Below, piece by piece: positions 16,392-26,011 of a DNA stretch of 64,000 bases. The DNA comes from Cellvibrio sp. 79. GTDB lineage: Bacteria; Pseudomonadota; Gammaproteobacteria; Pseudomonadales; Cellvibrionaceae. A model generated the notes under the pieces. That model saw only the letters and a program-made list of their open reading frames with translations. It was not told where the DNA came from and did not search any database. A program made the translations under genes and the position numbers. Location: assembly GCA_003056245.1 (NCBI GenBank), contig MVDH01000003.1, positions 1,351,331 through 1,415,330 of the forward strand. The letters are read 5' to 3'. How positions within the stretch are numbered: the stretch's first letter is position 1; every line of letters starts with the position of its first letter.

Positions 16392-18932
16392 ATGAAGAAG
16401 CGCATTGTTGTTGTTGGCAACGGAATGGTTGGCCACAAATTTATCGATAACCTGGTGAATCACGCGGATGCTGATCAATACCAGGTGATCACTTTCTCGG
16501 AAGAGCCGCGCCTTGCCTATGACCGCGTGCAACTTTCCAAATATTTTTCCGGCTCTACTGCTGAAGATCTGATGCTAACCAGCACGGATTATTACAATGA
16601 AAAAGGCGTGCAATATATTCTGAGCGATAAAGTTATCGATCTGGATTTTGACAACAAGGAAATTATCACCGCCTCAGGTCGTCGTGAAGCGTACGACAAA
16701 TTAATTCTGGCTACCGGGTCATTCCCGTTTGTTCCGCCAATTCCTGGCAACAATGGTGAACATTGTCTGGTGTATCGCACCATTGAAGATTTGGAGCGCA
16801 TCACTGCTTCGGCCCAGCAAAGTAAAATTGGTGTAGTGGTCGGTGGTGGTTTGTTAGGTTTGGAAGCGGCGGCGGCATTGAAAGCGGCCGGGCTTGAAAC
16901 GCACGTCGTGGAATTTGCACCGCGCTTGATGGCGGTACAGTTGGATGAAGGTGGCGGTAAATTATTGCGCCGTAAAATTGAAAGTATCGGTGTGCGAGTT
17001 CACACCCAAAAAGCGACTAATGAAATTGTTGCCGGTACCGAATCGCGCTATCGCATGAATTTTGCGGATGGCAGCCATCTTGAAACCGATATGATTTTGT
17101 TCTCTGCCGGTATTCGCCCGCAAGACGAGCTCGCGCGCAAATGCGGCATCGGTTTGGGTGAACGCGGCGGCATTGTAGTAGATAACAATTGCCAAACGAC
17201 AGTGAAAGATGTGTACGCCATTGGTGAATGTGCACTGTGGAATAACCGCATTTATGGTTTGGTTGCGCCTGGTTATCAAATGGCGAAAGTGGCGCTGTCA
17301 CATATCAATGGTGGCAATGATCAATTTACCGGTGCCGATATGAGCACCAAATTAAAATTACTCGGTGTCGATGTAGCATCTGTTGGCGATGCGCATGGCA
17401 ATACTCCGGGTTCACTCAGCTACACCTACAGCAACGATGTAGAAGAAGTTTACAAACGCATTATTGTTTCTGCCGACAATAAAAAATTGTTAGGCGCTGT
17501 GTTGGTTGGCGATGTTGAAGCCTACGGCACTTTGCAATCCATGTGTGTAAACGGCATGGATCTACCGGAAGATCCCAATTGTTTGATCCTGCCAAATGTT
17601 GAAGGTGGTGGTGCAGCAATTGGTGTGGATGCGTTGCCGGAATCTGCATGTGTTTGTTCTTGTTACGATGTGAGCAAAGGTGCAATTTGCTGCGCGGTGC
17701 AAGATGGCGCGCGCACCATGGGTGACATCAAAGCGATTACCAAAGCCTCTACCGGTTGTGGTGGTTGTTCGGCGCTGACCAAACAAGTGATGGATTCCGA
17801 GTTGAAAAAACTTGGTGTGGAAGTCAGTAATCATATTTGCGAACACTTCCCGCATTCGCGTCAGGAATTGGCCGATATTGTTCGTATCAAACAAATCAAA
17901 ACATTTGATGAGTTATTGGATACCCACGGTCATGGTTTAGGTTGTGATATTTGTAAACCAGCAGTGGGTTCTATCCTTGCCGGTTTCTGGAACGAATATG
18001 TTCTGGATAAAAAACATATCGGCCTGCAAGACACCAACGATATTTTCCTCGGCAACATGCAAAAAGATGGAACTTACTCCATTGTGCCGCGTATCGCCGG
18101 TGGTGAAATTACGCCGGAAAAATTAATTGTGCTCGGTGAAGTCGCGAAAGAGTACAAGCTCTATACCAAAATTACCGGTGGCCAACGTATCGATTTATTC
18201 GGTGCGCAATTGCATCAGTTGCCTGCAATTTGGAAAAAACTGGTTGATGCCGGTTTTGAAACAGGTCACGCCTACGGCAAATCGTTACGCACAGTGAAAT
18301 CTTGTGTCGGTTCTACCTGGTGCCGTTACGGTGTACTCGATTCAGTAGGAATGGCGGTGATTCTGGAGAATCGTTACAAAGGTGTTCGCTCCCCACACAA
18401 AATGAAATTTGCGGTATCGGGCTGTACGCGTGAATGTGCGGAAGCGCAATCAAAAGATTTCGGTGTGATCGCTACTGAAACCGGTTGGAGTTTATATGTG
18501 TGTGGTAACGGCGGCATGCGTCCGCGTCACGCCGATTTATTCGCAACCGGTCTTGATGATGTAACGCTGATTAAATATATCGACCGCGTAATGATGTTCT
18601 ACATCCGCACGGCGGATCGTTTGCAACGTACTTCAGTGTGGATGGAAAACATGGAAGGTGGCTTGGATTATCTGAAGAAAGTTGTAATCGATGACAAGCT
18701 TGGCCTGTGCGCAGAACTGGAAGAGCAAATGAATTACAACATCAGCCAATACCAATGCGAATGGAAAACCACGGTTGAAAATGAAGAGTTACAAAAACGT
18801 TTCAAACACTTCATCAACAGTGAAGCAAAAGATGAAAACCTTGCTTACGTGGTGGAGCGCGAACAAATTCGTCCGGCGACGGCGCTGGAACGCAAGAATA
18901 GCACTATCCAGTTTGTGGAATTGGTGGATTAA
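16392..18932 (+). CDS. nirB: NAD(P)H nitrite reductase, large subunit
   Basis: An 846-residue assimilatory nitrite reductase. Domains in order: NAD(P)H/FAD oxidoreductase with RIVVVGNGMVGHKF at the start and VVVGGGLLGLEAA near residue 150; a BFD-like [2Fe-2S] domain with CVCSCYDVSKG and a later CGGC; then the sulfite/nitrite reductase ferredoxin-like domain and the siroheme/[4Fe-4S] domain with CVGSTWCRYG and SGCTRECAEAQ, which supplies the four cysteines. It reduces nitrite to ammonium with six electrons from NAD(P)H. GAGG six bases before the ATG at 16392 fixes the start. Confidence 0.95.
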   Translation: MKKRIVVVGNGMVGHKFIDNLVNHADADQYQVITFSEEPRLAYDRVQLSKYFSGSTAEDLMLTSTDYYNEKGVQYILSDKVIDLDFDNKEIITASGRREAYDKLILATGSFPFVPPIPGNNGEHCLVYRTIEDLERITASAQQSKIGVVVGGGLLGLEAAAALKAAGLETHVVEFAPRLMAVQLDEGGGKLLRRKIESIGVRVHTQKATNEIVAGTESRYRMNFADGSHLETDMILFSAGIRPQDELARKCGIGLGERGGIVVDNNCQTTVKDVYAIGECALWNNRIYGLVAPGYQMAKVALSHINGGNDQFTGADMSTKLKLLGVDVASVGDAHGNTPGSLSYTYSNDVEEVYKRIIVSADNKKLLGAVLVGDVEAYGTLQSMCVNGMDLPEDPNCLILPNVEGGGAAIGVDALPESACVCSCYDVSKGAICCAVQDGARTMGDIKAITKASTGCGGCSALTKQVMDSELKKLGVEVSNHICEHFPHSRQELADIVRIKQIKTFDELLDTHGHGLGCDICKPAVGSILAGFWNEYVLDKKHIGLQDTNDIFLGNMQKDGTYSIVPRIAGGEITPEKLIVLGEVAKEYKLYTKITGGQRIDLFGAQLHQLPAIWKKLVDAGFETGHAYGKSLRTVKSCVGSTWCRYGVLDSVGMAVILENRYKGVRSPHKMKFAVSGCTRECAEAQSKDFGVIATETGWSLYVCGNGGMRPRHADLFATGLDDVTLIKYIDRVMMFYIRTADRLQRTSVWMENMEGGLDYLKKVVIDDKLGLCAELEEQMNYNISQYQCEWKTTVENEELQKRFKHFINSEAKDENLAYVVEREQIRPATALERKNSTIQFVELVD

Positions 18933-18943
18933 CCCAACCCAAT

Positions 18944-18976
18944 CCCTCCCGGCTACGCGCCCTGCGGTTAGGAGGG
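18944..18976 (+). repeat. hairpin between nirB and nirD
   Basis: CCCTCC (18944-18949) pairs with GGAGGG (18971-18976) around a 21-base GC-rich interior, followed by an A/T-rich run. It may stabilise the nirB message or lower nirD expression; it does not have a clean terminator tail. Confidence 0.4.
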
Positions 18977-19008
18977 GTAAAAAATTTTAAATTTATTCGG
19001 TGAAAATC

Positions 19009-19341
19009 ATGAGCGAAAAACCCTGGATCAGTGTGTGCGAATTGAGTGATTTATTACCTGACACTGGTGTGTGTGCATTGGTGAACAAACAACAGGTAGC
19101 GATTTTCCGTTCACGTCGGTTGAACGAAGTTTTTGCGGTGTCCAACTACGATCCTATTGGTGAGGCCAATGTCCTGTCGCGTGGAATTATTGGTTCTATA
19201 GGTGATGAAGTGGTTGTGGCATCGCCGCTTTACAAAGAGCACTACAACTTGCGTACTGGCGAGTGTGTGGAAAAACCGGAATACAAAATTTCAGTATTTC
19301 CGGTGCGTTTGGATGATGGTTTGGTGCAAGTGCAAGCTTGA
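19009..19341 (+). CDS. nirD: nitrite reductase small subunit
   Basis: A 110-residue Rieske-fold protein of the NirD type: W-I-S-V-C near the start, GVCALVNKQQVAIFR, VFAVSNYDPIGEANVLSRGIIGS, and SPLYKEHYNLRTGEC. As usual for NirD, the Cys/His ligands of a true Rieske cluster are missing. It is the partner of NirB. The frame is also open from a GTG at 19000; the ATG at 19009 is the usual start for the family. Confidence 0.93.
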   Translation: MSEKPWISVCELSDLLPDTGVCALVNKQQVAIFRSRRLNEVFAVSNYDPIGEANVLSRGIIGSIGDEVVVASPLYKEHYNLRTGECVEKPEYKISVFPVRLDDGLVQVQA

Positions 19342-19406
19342 TTGGTGGCGCGGCACAATGTTTTAGTTTCCCCTTCTTCTTCGACTGCTTCATGAGTCGG
19401 CTTAAT

Positions 19407-19437
19407 GGGCAATCCTTTGGGTTGCCCTTTTTTATTT
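19407..19437 (+). terminator. rho-independent terminator of the cobA-nirBD operon
   Basis: GGGCAA (19407-19412) and TTGCCC (19422-19427) form the stem, followed immediately by TTTTTTATTT. It ends the plus-strand operon and faces the 3' end of the convergent diguanylate cyclase gene. Confidence 0.8.
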
Positions 19438-19447
19438 AATTTTTTAT

Positions 19448-20701
19448 TTATAAGGGCTGCGCAACTCTCGGTGATGAAAGCCCTTTATTGAGATACATAC
19501 GCTGGTCTGCAATTTGCGTGAGCTCGTGAGCTTCCTGTGCATCTTGCGGATAAAACGCTGCACCAATACTGCAGCCGATGTGAATGTCCTGCGTCCCAAT
19601 AAGAAACTCCCTATTGAGTACATGCAAGATTTTTTCGCTCACAATATTAGCCTGCGACATATCGTCAATTTGATGCAACAAAATTACAAACTCATCGCCG
19701 CCAATGCGCGCAACGGTATCTGATGAACGGACACAGGCGAGCAAGCGCTGGGCAACCTGTTTTAAAAGCTCATCGCCAATTGCGTGGCCGTAGTGATCGT
19801 TAACCGGTTTAAATTTATCCAGATCCAATAACATGACGGCCAGCACGCGCTGATGGCGTTTGCAATAGCTGAGCGCTTGTTGCAAGCGGTCAGCAAATAA
19901 CGCGCGGTTGGGTAAACCGGTGAGGCTGTCGTGCTGCGCCATAATACGATGCAGCTCTTCGCTTTTACGCAACGCTTCCAGGGAAAGCTTACGTTCTATC
20001 GCAATTTCAGCGAGATAGGCTGATTCCTCAATCAATTTGATTTCATCGTTATCCGGTTCACTGCGCTGTGTTTTGTAGATCACAAATACACCCAGCAAAC
20101 TACGGTTGTGACTGAGGATGGGTTCTGCCCAGCAAGAGGCGAGTTCAGCGTGAGCGGCCAATTCGCGTAGCCCGGACCAATTCGGATTGGATTGAATATC
20201 TATCGCCACGACTCGTTTAGCCGTGATAGCCGCTTCGCCAAACGCACCAAGGGTTGCGTCAATCGCCAGGCCGTTAATCGCATCGTTGTAAAATTCTGGC
20301 AAGCTGGGTGCTGCAGCAACAACAAAATGTTGCTGGTCAACATCAATGCGCAAAATACTACATTTCAAATCCGGCCTGATGTGTTCTACACCTTGTACAA
20401 GGCTGGTGAGAATTTCGTCAAGCGGATCATCGGCGGCGATTTGTGCGAGCACCAGATTATGGTTGCGCTGCTGCACATCGGCACTGCGCATCAAGCGCAC
20501 CATGTTGTGTAATTTGCTATTGACGCGATAGGTGTGCAGGCCTGCCGCGGCAATAAGCAGGATGCCACTGAAAACGGCCATACCAATATAAATCCAGTTG
20601 GTCGTGGCTGTGTGAACACTTACGGCGGAATGAACGTGCGCGATTAATCCGCTACAACCGATCATTAAAAAGCCAGCTGCAATCCTGCGCACGTTATTCA
20701 C
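19448..20701 (-). CDS. diguanylate cyclase with N-terminal membrane anchor and GAF domain
   Basis: A 417-residue protein. Two hydrophobic segments occupy residues ~5-60, then a GAF-like sensory domain (about 90-235) and a GGDEF domain. The active-site motif is intact (ARIGGDEFV), the substrate loop DLDKFKPVNDHYGHAIGD is present, and an RSSD five residues before GGDEF is a proper inhibitory I-site, so product feedback is expected. It makes c-di-GMP, probably in response to a cytoplasmic signal at the GAF domain. The start is GTG with GAGG six bases upstream. No EAL domain follows. Confidence 0.88.
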   Translation of the reverse strand: MNNVRRIAAGFLMIGCSGLIAHVHSAVSVHTATTNWIYIGMAVFSGILLIAAAGLHTYRVNSKLHNMVRLMRSADVQQRNHNLVLAQIAADDPLDEILTSLVQGVEHIRPDLKCSILRIDVDQQHFVVAAAPSLPEFYNDAINGLAIDATLGAFGEAAITAKRVVAIDIQSNPNWSGLRELAAHAELASCWAEPILSHNRSLLGVFVIYKTQRSEPDNDEIKLIEESAYLAEIAIERKLSLEALRKSEELHRIMAQHDSLTGLPNRALFADRLQQALSYCKRHQRVLAVMLLDLDKFKPVNDHYGHAIGDELLKQVAQRLLACVRSSDTVARIGGDEFVILLHQIDDMSQANIVSEKILHVLNREFLIGTQDIHIGCSIGAAFYPQDAQEAHELTQIADQRMYLNKGLSSPRVAQPL

Positions 20702-21266
20702 CTGTATCCTCGTTCCATAGTTCGATGATGGTTTGCATCGCTGCTTGCTTGCATAGTTCCGCTGTCATCGCAGTACATCTCCTGAAAAAGATACGACTCA
20801 GTGTAGTGGCAGGTGCAACCGGGGTTTGCTTTTTTCTGCGAACAGTTCGCGAATCATTTATGACCCGATTCGCATTAGCTGGCAATAATTATGCCTGCGT
20901 CCTATTTTTGCGAACTGCCCCCGATAAAACCTGCATCTATTTGGCATTACCAGTTTGCGACAATTGATTAATTACAAAAAATTGTAAAAAAAATCGATTT
21001 GATCAAGTTTTATTTCTCCGGCGACCTTTATCACAGTTCTAAGAAACAGTTTTTTATGCAAAAAAACTTGTGAAGCCGGTTCATTTTTTTACCCGCCTGC
21101 TCGCGGACAATAGCGTCCACAATAACGAACAATAAATTATTTTTCTTTCGGCAATTGTTAAACCTCACTGGAATTCTGTCCGGGCAAACCTGACAGCCAT
21201 TTCTGTTATTGCGGAAGATGGCCAGCGTGTGTTTTTCGATTGTCCATCACCCAAGAGATAATAACG
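20702..21266. other. 565-base intergenic region
   Basis: Divergent upstream region of the diguanylate cyclase and the secreted-protein pair. The minus strand holds a 63-residue frame whose stop overlaps the cyclase GTG, without recognisable features. The stretch 20960-21150 is AT-rich and may hold promoters. No RNA gene, operator palindrome or terminator was recognised. Confidence 0.5.
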
Positions 21267-22073
21267 ATGAATAAGACTTTTGCGGTGGTGATACTGGCAT
21301 CCGCCAGTTTGTGTGCGCTGTTTTGTGTATCCTGGTGGGGCGATGTTTTTTCTGAGAGGACATCGCCCATGGGATCTTCTATTAAAGTATCTTCTATTAA
21401 AGCATCTTCTGTTAACGCATCTTCTGCCACAGAAATGTCAGCGAGTGGCAAAATCCAGCGTAATAAACATTCTTCATCCTCGTTGTCAGAAAATGTAACG
21501 CCTGCTCCGGTCGTCACCGATATTCTTGAGCAGCGCTATCAATCCGTTTCGCACAATTCCCGTTTGCCATCGTTGGATGCGCGCCTGGCGGAATTGCATC
21601 AGCTTTATCCCTATCGCGAATTTGCTCCCGATCAAGTCGTGGATTTAATGGCCCAGTCGACGGCCTGGCAATCCACAACAGCTGTTCCCGACTCGCTGCC
21701 GTTAACGGAAGCCCAGCGCAACGATGGGCGTGAATTCGTTGATGTAAATCCCGACCGTCTGGAAGTGCTTCTGCCTGGCGATAATTTTGAATTGCCGTTG
21801 GAGCGTCTGGGTATGCATTTGCAAATGCAAGTGGACAGCCGCGAAGCCTTGCCCAATGGCGGTTTTACCTTGCATGGCCGTGTGCTGGGCGGCACTGACG
21901 TTATGCGCGTCACGATTACCCAGAATGACGGTTTAAGCATTGCCGGTATTGATACTCCGCAAGGCCATGTGGTGCTGCAGGCCAATGACGGGCAGGGCTG
22001 GATTGCATCCAGCGAAACCCTGTTTAAACAGGACCCGAATCGCACCGATATCGTTTTACCCCACGACGAATAA
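21267..22073 (+). CDS. secreted or membrane-anchored protein paired with the CBM2 metalloprotease
   Basis: A 268-residue protein of unknown family. Residues 1-25 are a hydrophobic export signal (MNKTFAVVILASASLCALF). Then come four tandem five-residue units (SSIKV, SSIKA, SSVNA, SSATE) encoded by 15-base repeats at 21375-21434, and a globular region with motifs such as LPGDNFELPLERLGM and GGTDVMRVTITQNDG. Only 25 bases separate it from the protease gene. Its late region reads like a beta-rich propeptide or inhibitor domain, so it could be a chaperone, inhibitor or separately encoded propeptide; that is inference. AGAGA lies nine bases before the chosen ATG. Confidence 0.65.
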   Translation: MNKTFAVVILASASLCALFCVSWWGDVFSERTSPMGSSIKVSSIKASSVNASSATEMSASGKIQRNKHSSSSLSENVTPAPVVTDILEQRYQSVSHNSRLPSLDARLAELHQLYPYREFAPDQVVDLMAQSTAWQSTTAVPDSLPLTEAQRNDGREFVDVNPDRLEVLLPGDNFELPLERLGMHLQMQVDSREALPNGGFTLHGRVLGGTDVMRVTITQNDGLSIAGIDTPQGHVVLQANDGQGWIASSETLFKQDPNRTDIVLPHDE

Positions 22074-22098
22074 CGATTAACTTCCAAAGGTATTGATT

Positions 22099-23439
22099 AT
22101 GCGTGCCCCCTTCAAAAAACTCTTGATGCTCGCGGGTTTACCCTTTTTTGCGGCTATAGAAACGCACGCGGCGACGGTAGATTTGCTCGTGCTCTACGAC
22201 ACCCACAGCGCCAATTATTTTAACGGCCAGGTGGAAACGGCGATGCAAAACTGGGTGGCGCAAATCAATAATGCGTACCGCGATAGCAATGTGGATATCC
22301 AATTGCGTTTGGCCGGGGCCGTGCTGCATGAGCAGGCCGGTGCAAATATGGATGCGGTGCTCTCCGGTGTGCGTACCGACACTACCGCTGTCAGTTTGCG
22401 CGCGCAATATGGCGCTGACTTTGTGACACAACTGCATCAAACCGGCGAGTGCGGTATTGGTTATTTCGCTGTCAGTTCCGGTTGGGCCTGGAATGTGGTG
22501 GGGCCGGATTGCGGTCCGCTGACACTCGCGCATGAACTTGGCCATAACATGGGGCTTGCGCATTCACGCAAGCAAGGTGATACCACCGGTTCCCGTTATG
22601 CATACGGATTGGGGCATGGAGTGGATGGATTGTTCGGCACCATCATGACTTACTCCTGGCTGTACACCAATCGCGCCAGTGGCCGCGTCGCAAAATTTTC
22701 CAACCCGGATGTGACCTGTCTCGGCGTTCCTTGCGGTGTTCCTGAAGGGCAACCGGATCAAGCCAACGCGGCGCTCGCCTTAAACAATGTCAAAAATGAA
22801 ATTGCTGCATTTCGCTCGGCTGCTGCGCAATCGTCAGTTAGCTCTTCTTCTGCGGTGTCTGCGGTGAGTTCTTCTGCGCGCAGTGCGGCGGTATCCAGCA
22901 GTTCGGTGGTGTCATCGGCGATTGCTGTTTCTTCTGTGCGCTCCAGCAGCTCCAGTGTGGTAGTGCGTTCATCGAGTAGCCGTTCGTCTGTTGCGAGTTC
23001 AGTCGTGCGCTCGTCGGTCGCCAGCTCAATAGTTCGCTCCTCGGCGGTGAGTTCCGTGGTGCGCTCTTCAGTTGCATCATCGGCAGCGACCAGCAGCCAA
23101 CGCGCTACGTCATCCAGTAATGCGGGGATAACGCAAGCGCGCTGTGAATACCAGCTCATCAATGAACGCGCGCGCAGTTTTACCGCGAATATTGTAATTA
23201 CCAATACCGGTACGCAACCGATTAACGGTTGGTCAGTAAATTGGCAATACCAAAACAACAGCTGGTTGACCTATGCCTACGGTGCAAATGTTTCCGGGCG
23301 GAATCCCTACACCGCTGTGAGCAACACCGGTAATGCGCAAATTGCACGCGGCCAGCGTGTCAGTTTCACAGTGTATGGAACCAAGCCGCGCAATACTGCT
23401 GCAGAAATACCGCGAATCAATGGCGGGATTTGTCGTTAA
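22099..23439 (+). CDS. secreted zinc metalloprotease with CBM2 cellulose-binding module
   Basis: A 446-residue exported protein. Residues 1-25 are a signal peptide ending THAA. The catalytic domain (about 26-240) has HELGHNMGLAH (zinc ligands His145, His149, His155; catalytic Glu146) and a Met-turn IMTYSW at 182-187, the metzincin layout of reprolysin/M12-like peptidases. Residues ~245-345 are a serine/valine/arginine linker. The C-terminal ~95 residues are a CBM2 (CEYQ at the start, INGWSVNWQY, closing GGICR with paired Cys). AAAGG eight bases before 22099 sets the start. Coupled to the preceding gene. Confidence 0.88.
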   Translation: MRAPFKKLLMLAGLPFFAAIETHAATVDLLVLYDTHSANYFNGQVETAMQNWVAQINNAYRDSNVDIQLRLAGAVLHEQAGANMDAVLSGVRTDTTAVSLRAQYGADFVTQLHQTGECGIGYFAVSSGWAWNVVGPDCGPLTLAHELGHNMGLAHSRKQGDTTGSRYAYGLGHGVDGLFGTIMTYSWLYTNRASGRVAKFSNPDVTCLGVPCGVPEGQPDQANAALALNNVKNEIAAFRSAAAQSSVSSSSAVSAVSSSARSAAVSSSSVVSSAIAVSSVRSSSSSVVVRSSSSRSSVASSVVRSSVASSIVRSSAVSSVVRSSVASSAATSSQRATSSSNAGITQARCEYQLINERARSFTANIVITNTGTQPINGWSVNWQYQNNSWLTYAYGANVSGRNPYTAVSNTGNAQIARGQRVSFTVYGTKPRNTAAEIPRINGGICR

Positions 23440-23448
23440 TCGATATTG

Positions 23449-24366
23449 CTAGGCATTCAATAATTCGGGCGCGGCATTGCGTATTCGCGCAAGGTCGCGC
23501 ACCGGTGGCAAGCCAAACAAACGGTGGTATTCGCGATTGAATTGCGACGGGCTTTCATAACCCACGCGATGGCTCGCGGTCGCCGCATCCAGGTTTTCAC
23601 TGAACAACAAGCGTCGCGCCTCTTGCAGGCGCAGTTGTTTCTGGAATTGCAGCGGCGTCATATTGGTGATGGTTTTGAAGTGTGCATGCAAGGCCGAGTT
23701 GCTCATACAAGCCAATTGCGCCAGATCCTCAATCCGCCAGTTTTTATGGTAATCGCGTTTCAACGCGGCAATCACTCGCGCAATTTGTTGTGCGTGACTA
23801 TCTGTCTGCGCAGTTTGTTGCAGGGTGATGGCTTGCTCATCCTGCAATAGTCGATAAAGAATTTCCCGCTCCACCATCGGTGCCAGAATCGGCAAATCTT
23901 CTGGGGTATCCAGCAAGCGCAACAGCCGCAATACCGCATCGAGCAATTGATAATTTGCCTGGCTGACAAACAGCCCGCGCTTGAGTGTTTTTTCCGTGCG
24001 CAACAAGTGGCGGTTTTCCATCAGCATTTCGCTAATTTTTTGCGGCTTTAATGCAAGGCGGATACACAGGTAAGGTTGCTCCGGACTGGCTTCGATAACC
24101 TGGCCGCGCACCGGCAAATCTACGGAGGCAACCAGATAATTTGATGGGTTGTAGAGATAGATTTCATCGCCCAGTGTGGCCTGCTTTTGCCCCTGTGCAA
24201 TGATACAAACCGAGGGCTCATAAATACTGTGGGTGATTTCCGTGGGCTGGTTCATCCGCAGTAACTGCAAACAGTCCAGTGCGGTACCGGTCATACCTTC
24301 ATCCGTTGCCAGCTTGCCTACGCGCCCGGCCAATTCAGCTAAAAGGTTTTCCATAGTGCTGCTCAT
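23449..24366 (-). CDS. AraC-family regulator with AraC_N sensor domain
   Basis: A 305-residue regulator. The first ~190 residues match the AraC_N/CuSensor-like beta domain (SIYEPSVCIIAQGQKQATLGDEIYLY region), and the C-terminal 100 residues hold the double helix-turn-helix (IEDLAQLACMSNSALHAHFK, then GYESPSQFNREYHRLFGLPP). It diverges from the SDR gene 214 bases away; such AraC/SDR or AraC/aldo-keto pairs are common in proteobacteria, with the regulator controlling its divergent neighbour. The signal is unknown. Confidence 0.87.
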   Translation of the reverse strand: MSSTMENLLAELAGRVGKLATDEGMTGTALDCLQLLRMNQPTEITHSIYEPSVCIIAQGQKQATLGDEIYLYNPSNYLVASVDLPVRGQVIEASPEQPYLCIRLALKPQKISEMLMENRHLLRTEKTLKRGLFVSQANYQLLDAVLRLLRLLDTPEDLPILAPMVEREILYRLLQDEQAITLQQTAQTDSHAQQIARVIAALKRDYHKNWRIEDLAQLACMSNSALHAHFKTITNMTPLQFQKQLRLQEARRLLFSENLDAATASHRVGYESPSQFNREYHRLFGLPPVRDLARIRNAAPELLNA

Positions 24367-24580
24367 CTATTGTTCTCTTTACCTGCTTGGGATTGCCCGT
24401 ATCGGGTAGGAATGAGTGTAACTGCTTGCCTGGCACGATTGAACCGACGGACGCTGTGTCTGGAGTTTTAGGCAATGACTGGCGAGGATTCGGCTACCGG
24501 CAAAAACAGTGGGCTCCCTATAGTGGCTCCATCGGGACGGAATTCACCGCCCCCTTAATCAAGCCTTCAAGGAGCTATCC

Positions 24581-25345
24581 ATGTCGAATCAATCTATTTC
24601 AAATCAATCTGCCCCTCAGAAAAAAGTCATTGTTATCACTGGTGCCAGCAGCGGTATTGGCGAGACTACCGCGCTGGCATTAGCGCAAGCAGGCCATACT
24701 GTTGTGCTGGGCGCTCGTCGCCAGGAACGTCTTGAATCACTGGCCGGAAAAATTCGCGCTGCGGGCGGCTCGGTTGCTTTTTTGGCAACTGATGTTGTTC
24801 GCAAAGAACAAGTTGACGCACTGGTGGGGCTGGCGCGCGAGCAATTTGGTCGCGTCGATGTCATCGTAAATAACGCAGGCGTCATGCCGCTCTCTGCGCT
24901 CGAAGAATTAAAACTGGATGAGTGGGAGCGTATGGTCGACGTCAATATTAAAGGTGTGCTCTACGGTATCGCCGCCGGTTTGCCATTGATGAAAGCGCAG
25001 GGCAGCGGCCACTTTATTAATATTTCATCTATCGGCGGCCACGCGGTTTATCCAACGGCGGCAGTGTATTGCGCGACTAAATATGCCGTCCGTGCTATTT
25101 CCGAAGGCCTGCGCCAAGAGCAATTGGGTGGCGATATTCGCGTCACTATTATTTCGCCCGGCGTGGTCGAATCAGAATTGGCAGATTCGATTTCCGATCC
25201 GGCGGCGCGTGCAGCGATGAATCAATTCCGCCAGATTGCACTCAAGCCCGACGCGATTGCGCGCGCAATTGTGTATGCGATTGAGCAACCGGCCGATGTT
25301 GATGTGAGTGAAATTATTATTCGCCCGACCCAAAGCCCGTATTAA
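24581..25345 (+). CDS. short-chain dehydrogenase/reductase
   Basis: A 254-residue classical SDR. The cofactor motif is TGASSGIGE (residues ~19-27), NNAGVMP follows at ~98, the active-site Ser is in INISSIGG, and the catalytic YxxxK is YCATK near residue 165. An Arg-Arg pair after strand 2 (GARRQERL) points to NADP(H). AAGGAG lies before the ATG. The divergent AraC regulator probably controls it; substrate unknown. Confidence 0.9.
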   Translation: MSNQSISNQSAPQKKVIVITGASSGIGETTALALAQAGHTVVLGARRQERLESLAGKIRAAGGSVAFLATDVVRKEQVDALVGLAREQFGRVDVIVNNAGVMPLSALEELKLDEWERMVDVNIKGVLYGIAAGLPLMKAQGSGHFINISSIGGHAVYPTAAVYCATKYAVRAISEGLRQEQLGGDIRVTIISPGVVESELADSISDPAARAAMNQFRQIALKPDAIARAIVYAIEQPADVDVSEIIIRPTQSPY

Positions 25346-25534
25346 TCATCAACTATTTAATTGAAAGCCCGCTCGGTAGCCTGCGGTCCGGTTACAAACT
25401 GCGACAACTAGCCGCAAGGCTACTGACATAATTCGCCGGTGCTTGACCTTACCTTAACGGAAGGTTTCACACTGCAGCCTGTGCTACCAAACCGGCTGCG
25501 CATTAATAGAATCCCCACAAGGGAAGGAGTCAGT

Positions 25535-26011
25535 ATGTATCACCATCAACACCTGGCCGCACAGGTCAAACAATTTCTGAATAGCGCGCTCTCGGGTTCC
25601 CATAGCCAGTTCGATAAACTACTTGCCAATCAGATTCGCTGCTGGGGTTTTCCGGAGTTTGATCCCACCAATCGCGCTGAATACCAGGGTTTTTTCAATT
25701 ACCTGGTCGATGTCTTTGAGGGGCGTCAGTGGTCTATCGATCAGTTACTCGCCAGTGATTCACAAGTGCTGATCCGTTTTCGCATCAGCGGTTATCACCA
25801 TGAAGAATTTATGGGGTTGCCAGCAACCGGCGCTTATCTGGAATTCAGCTCACACATTTTGTTCCGGGTGCGTGATGGTTTGATTGACGAATCCTGGATG
25901 TATAAAAAATCCCTGCGCATGACCACCAAAAAAGGTAGCGTGTTTGAACTCATCCCCGATGCCATTGCATCGGCAGATCAACTTCCGCGTGTACTGTCGC
26001 GCTGCAGTTGA
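25535..26011 (+). CDS. SnoaL/NTF2-like fold protein
   Basis: A 158-residue protein with the cone-shaped SnoaL-like pattern: FLNSALSGSHSQFDKLL, then a GFFNYLVDVFEG segment and the typical MGLPATGAYLEFSSHILFRVRDGLIDESW. Members include polyketide cyclases and many uncharacterised hydrolase-like proteins. GGAAGGAG lies five bases before the ATG at 25535; the frame is open to 25439 but without a start signal. It follows the SDR gene by 190 bases and may belong with it, which is inference. Confidence 0.72.
   Translation: MYHHQHLAAQVKQFLNSALSGSHSQFDKLLANQIRCWGFPEFDPTNRAEYQGFFNYLVDVFEGRQWSIDQLLASDSQVLIRFRISGYHHEEFMGLPATGAYLEFSSHILFRVRDGLIDESWMYKKSLRMTTKKGSVFELIPDAIASADQLPRVLSRCS

Noticed and set aside
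20694-20885. 63-residue frame whose stop overlaps the diguanylate cyclase GTG
   Set aside because: Overlap suggests coupling, but no ribosome site or familiar residues support a gene.
21000-21020. FNR- or CRP-like half sites near TTGATCAAG
   Set aside because: The two halves lack the four-base spacer of an FNR box.
22758-23258. 166-residue minus-strand frame rich in Glu, Thr and Leu
   Set aside because: It is the complement of the serine linker of the protease; long antisense frames over such repeats are expected.
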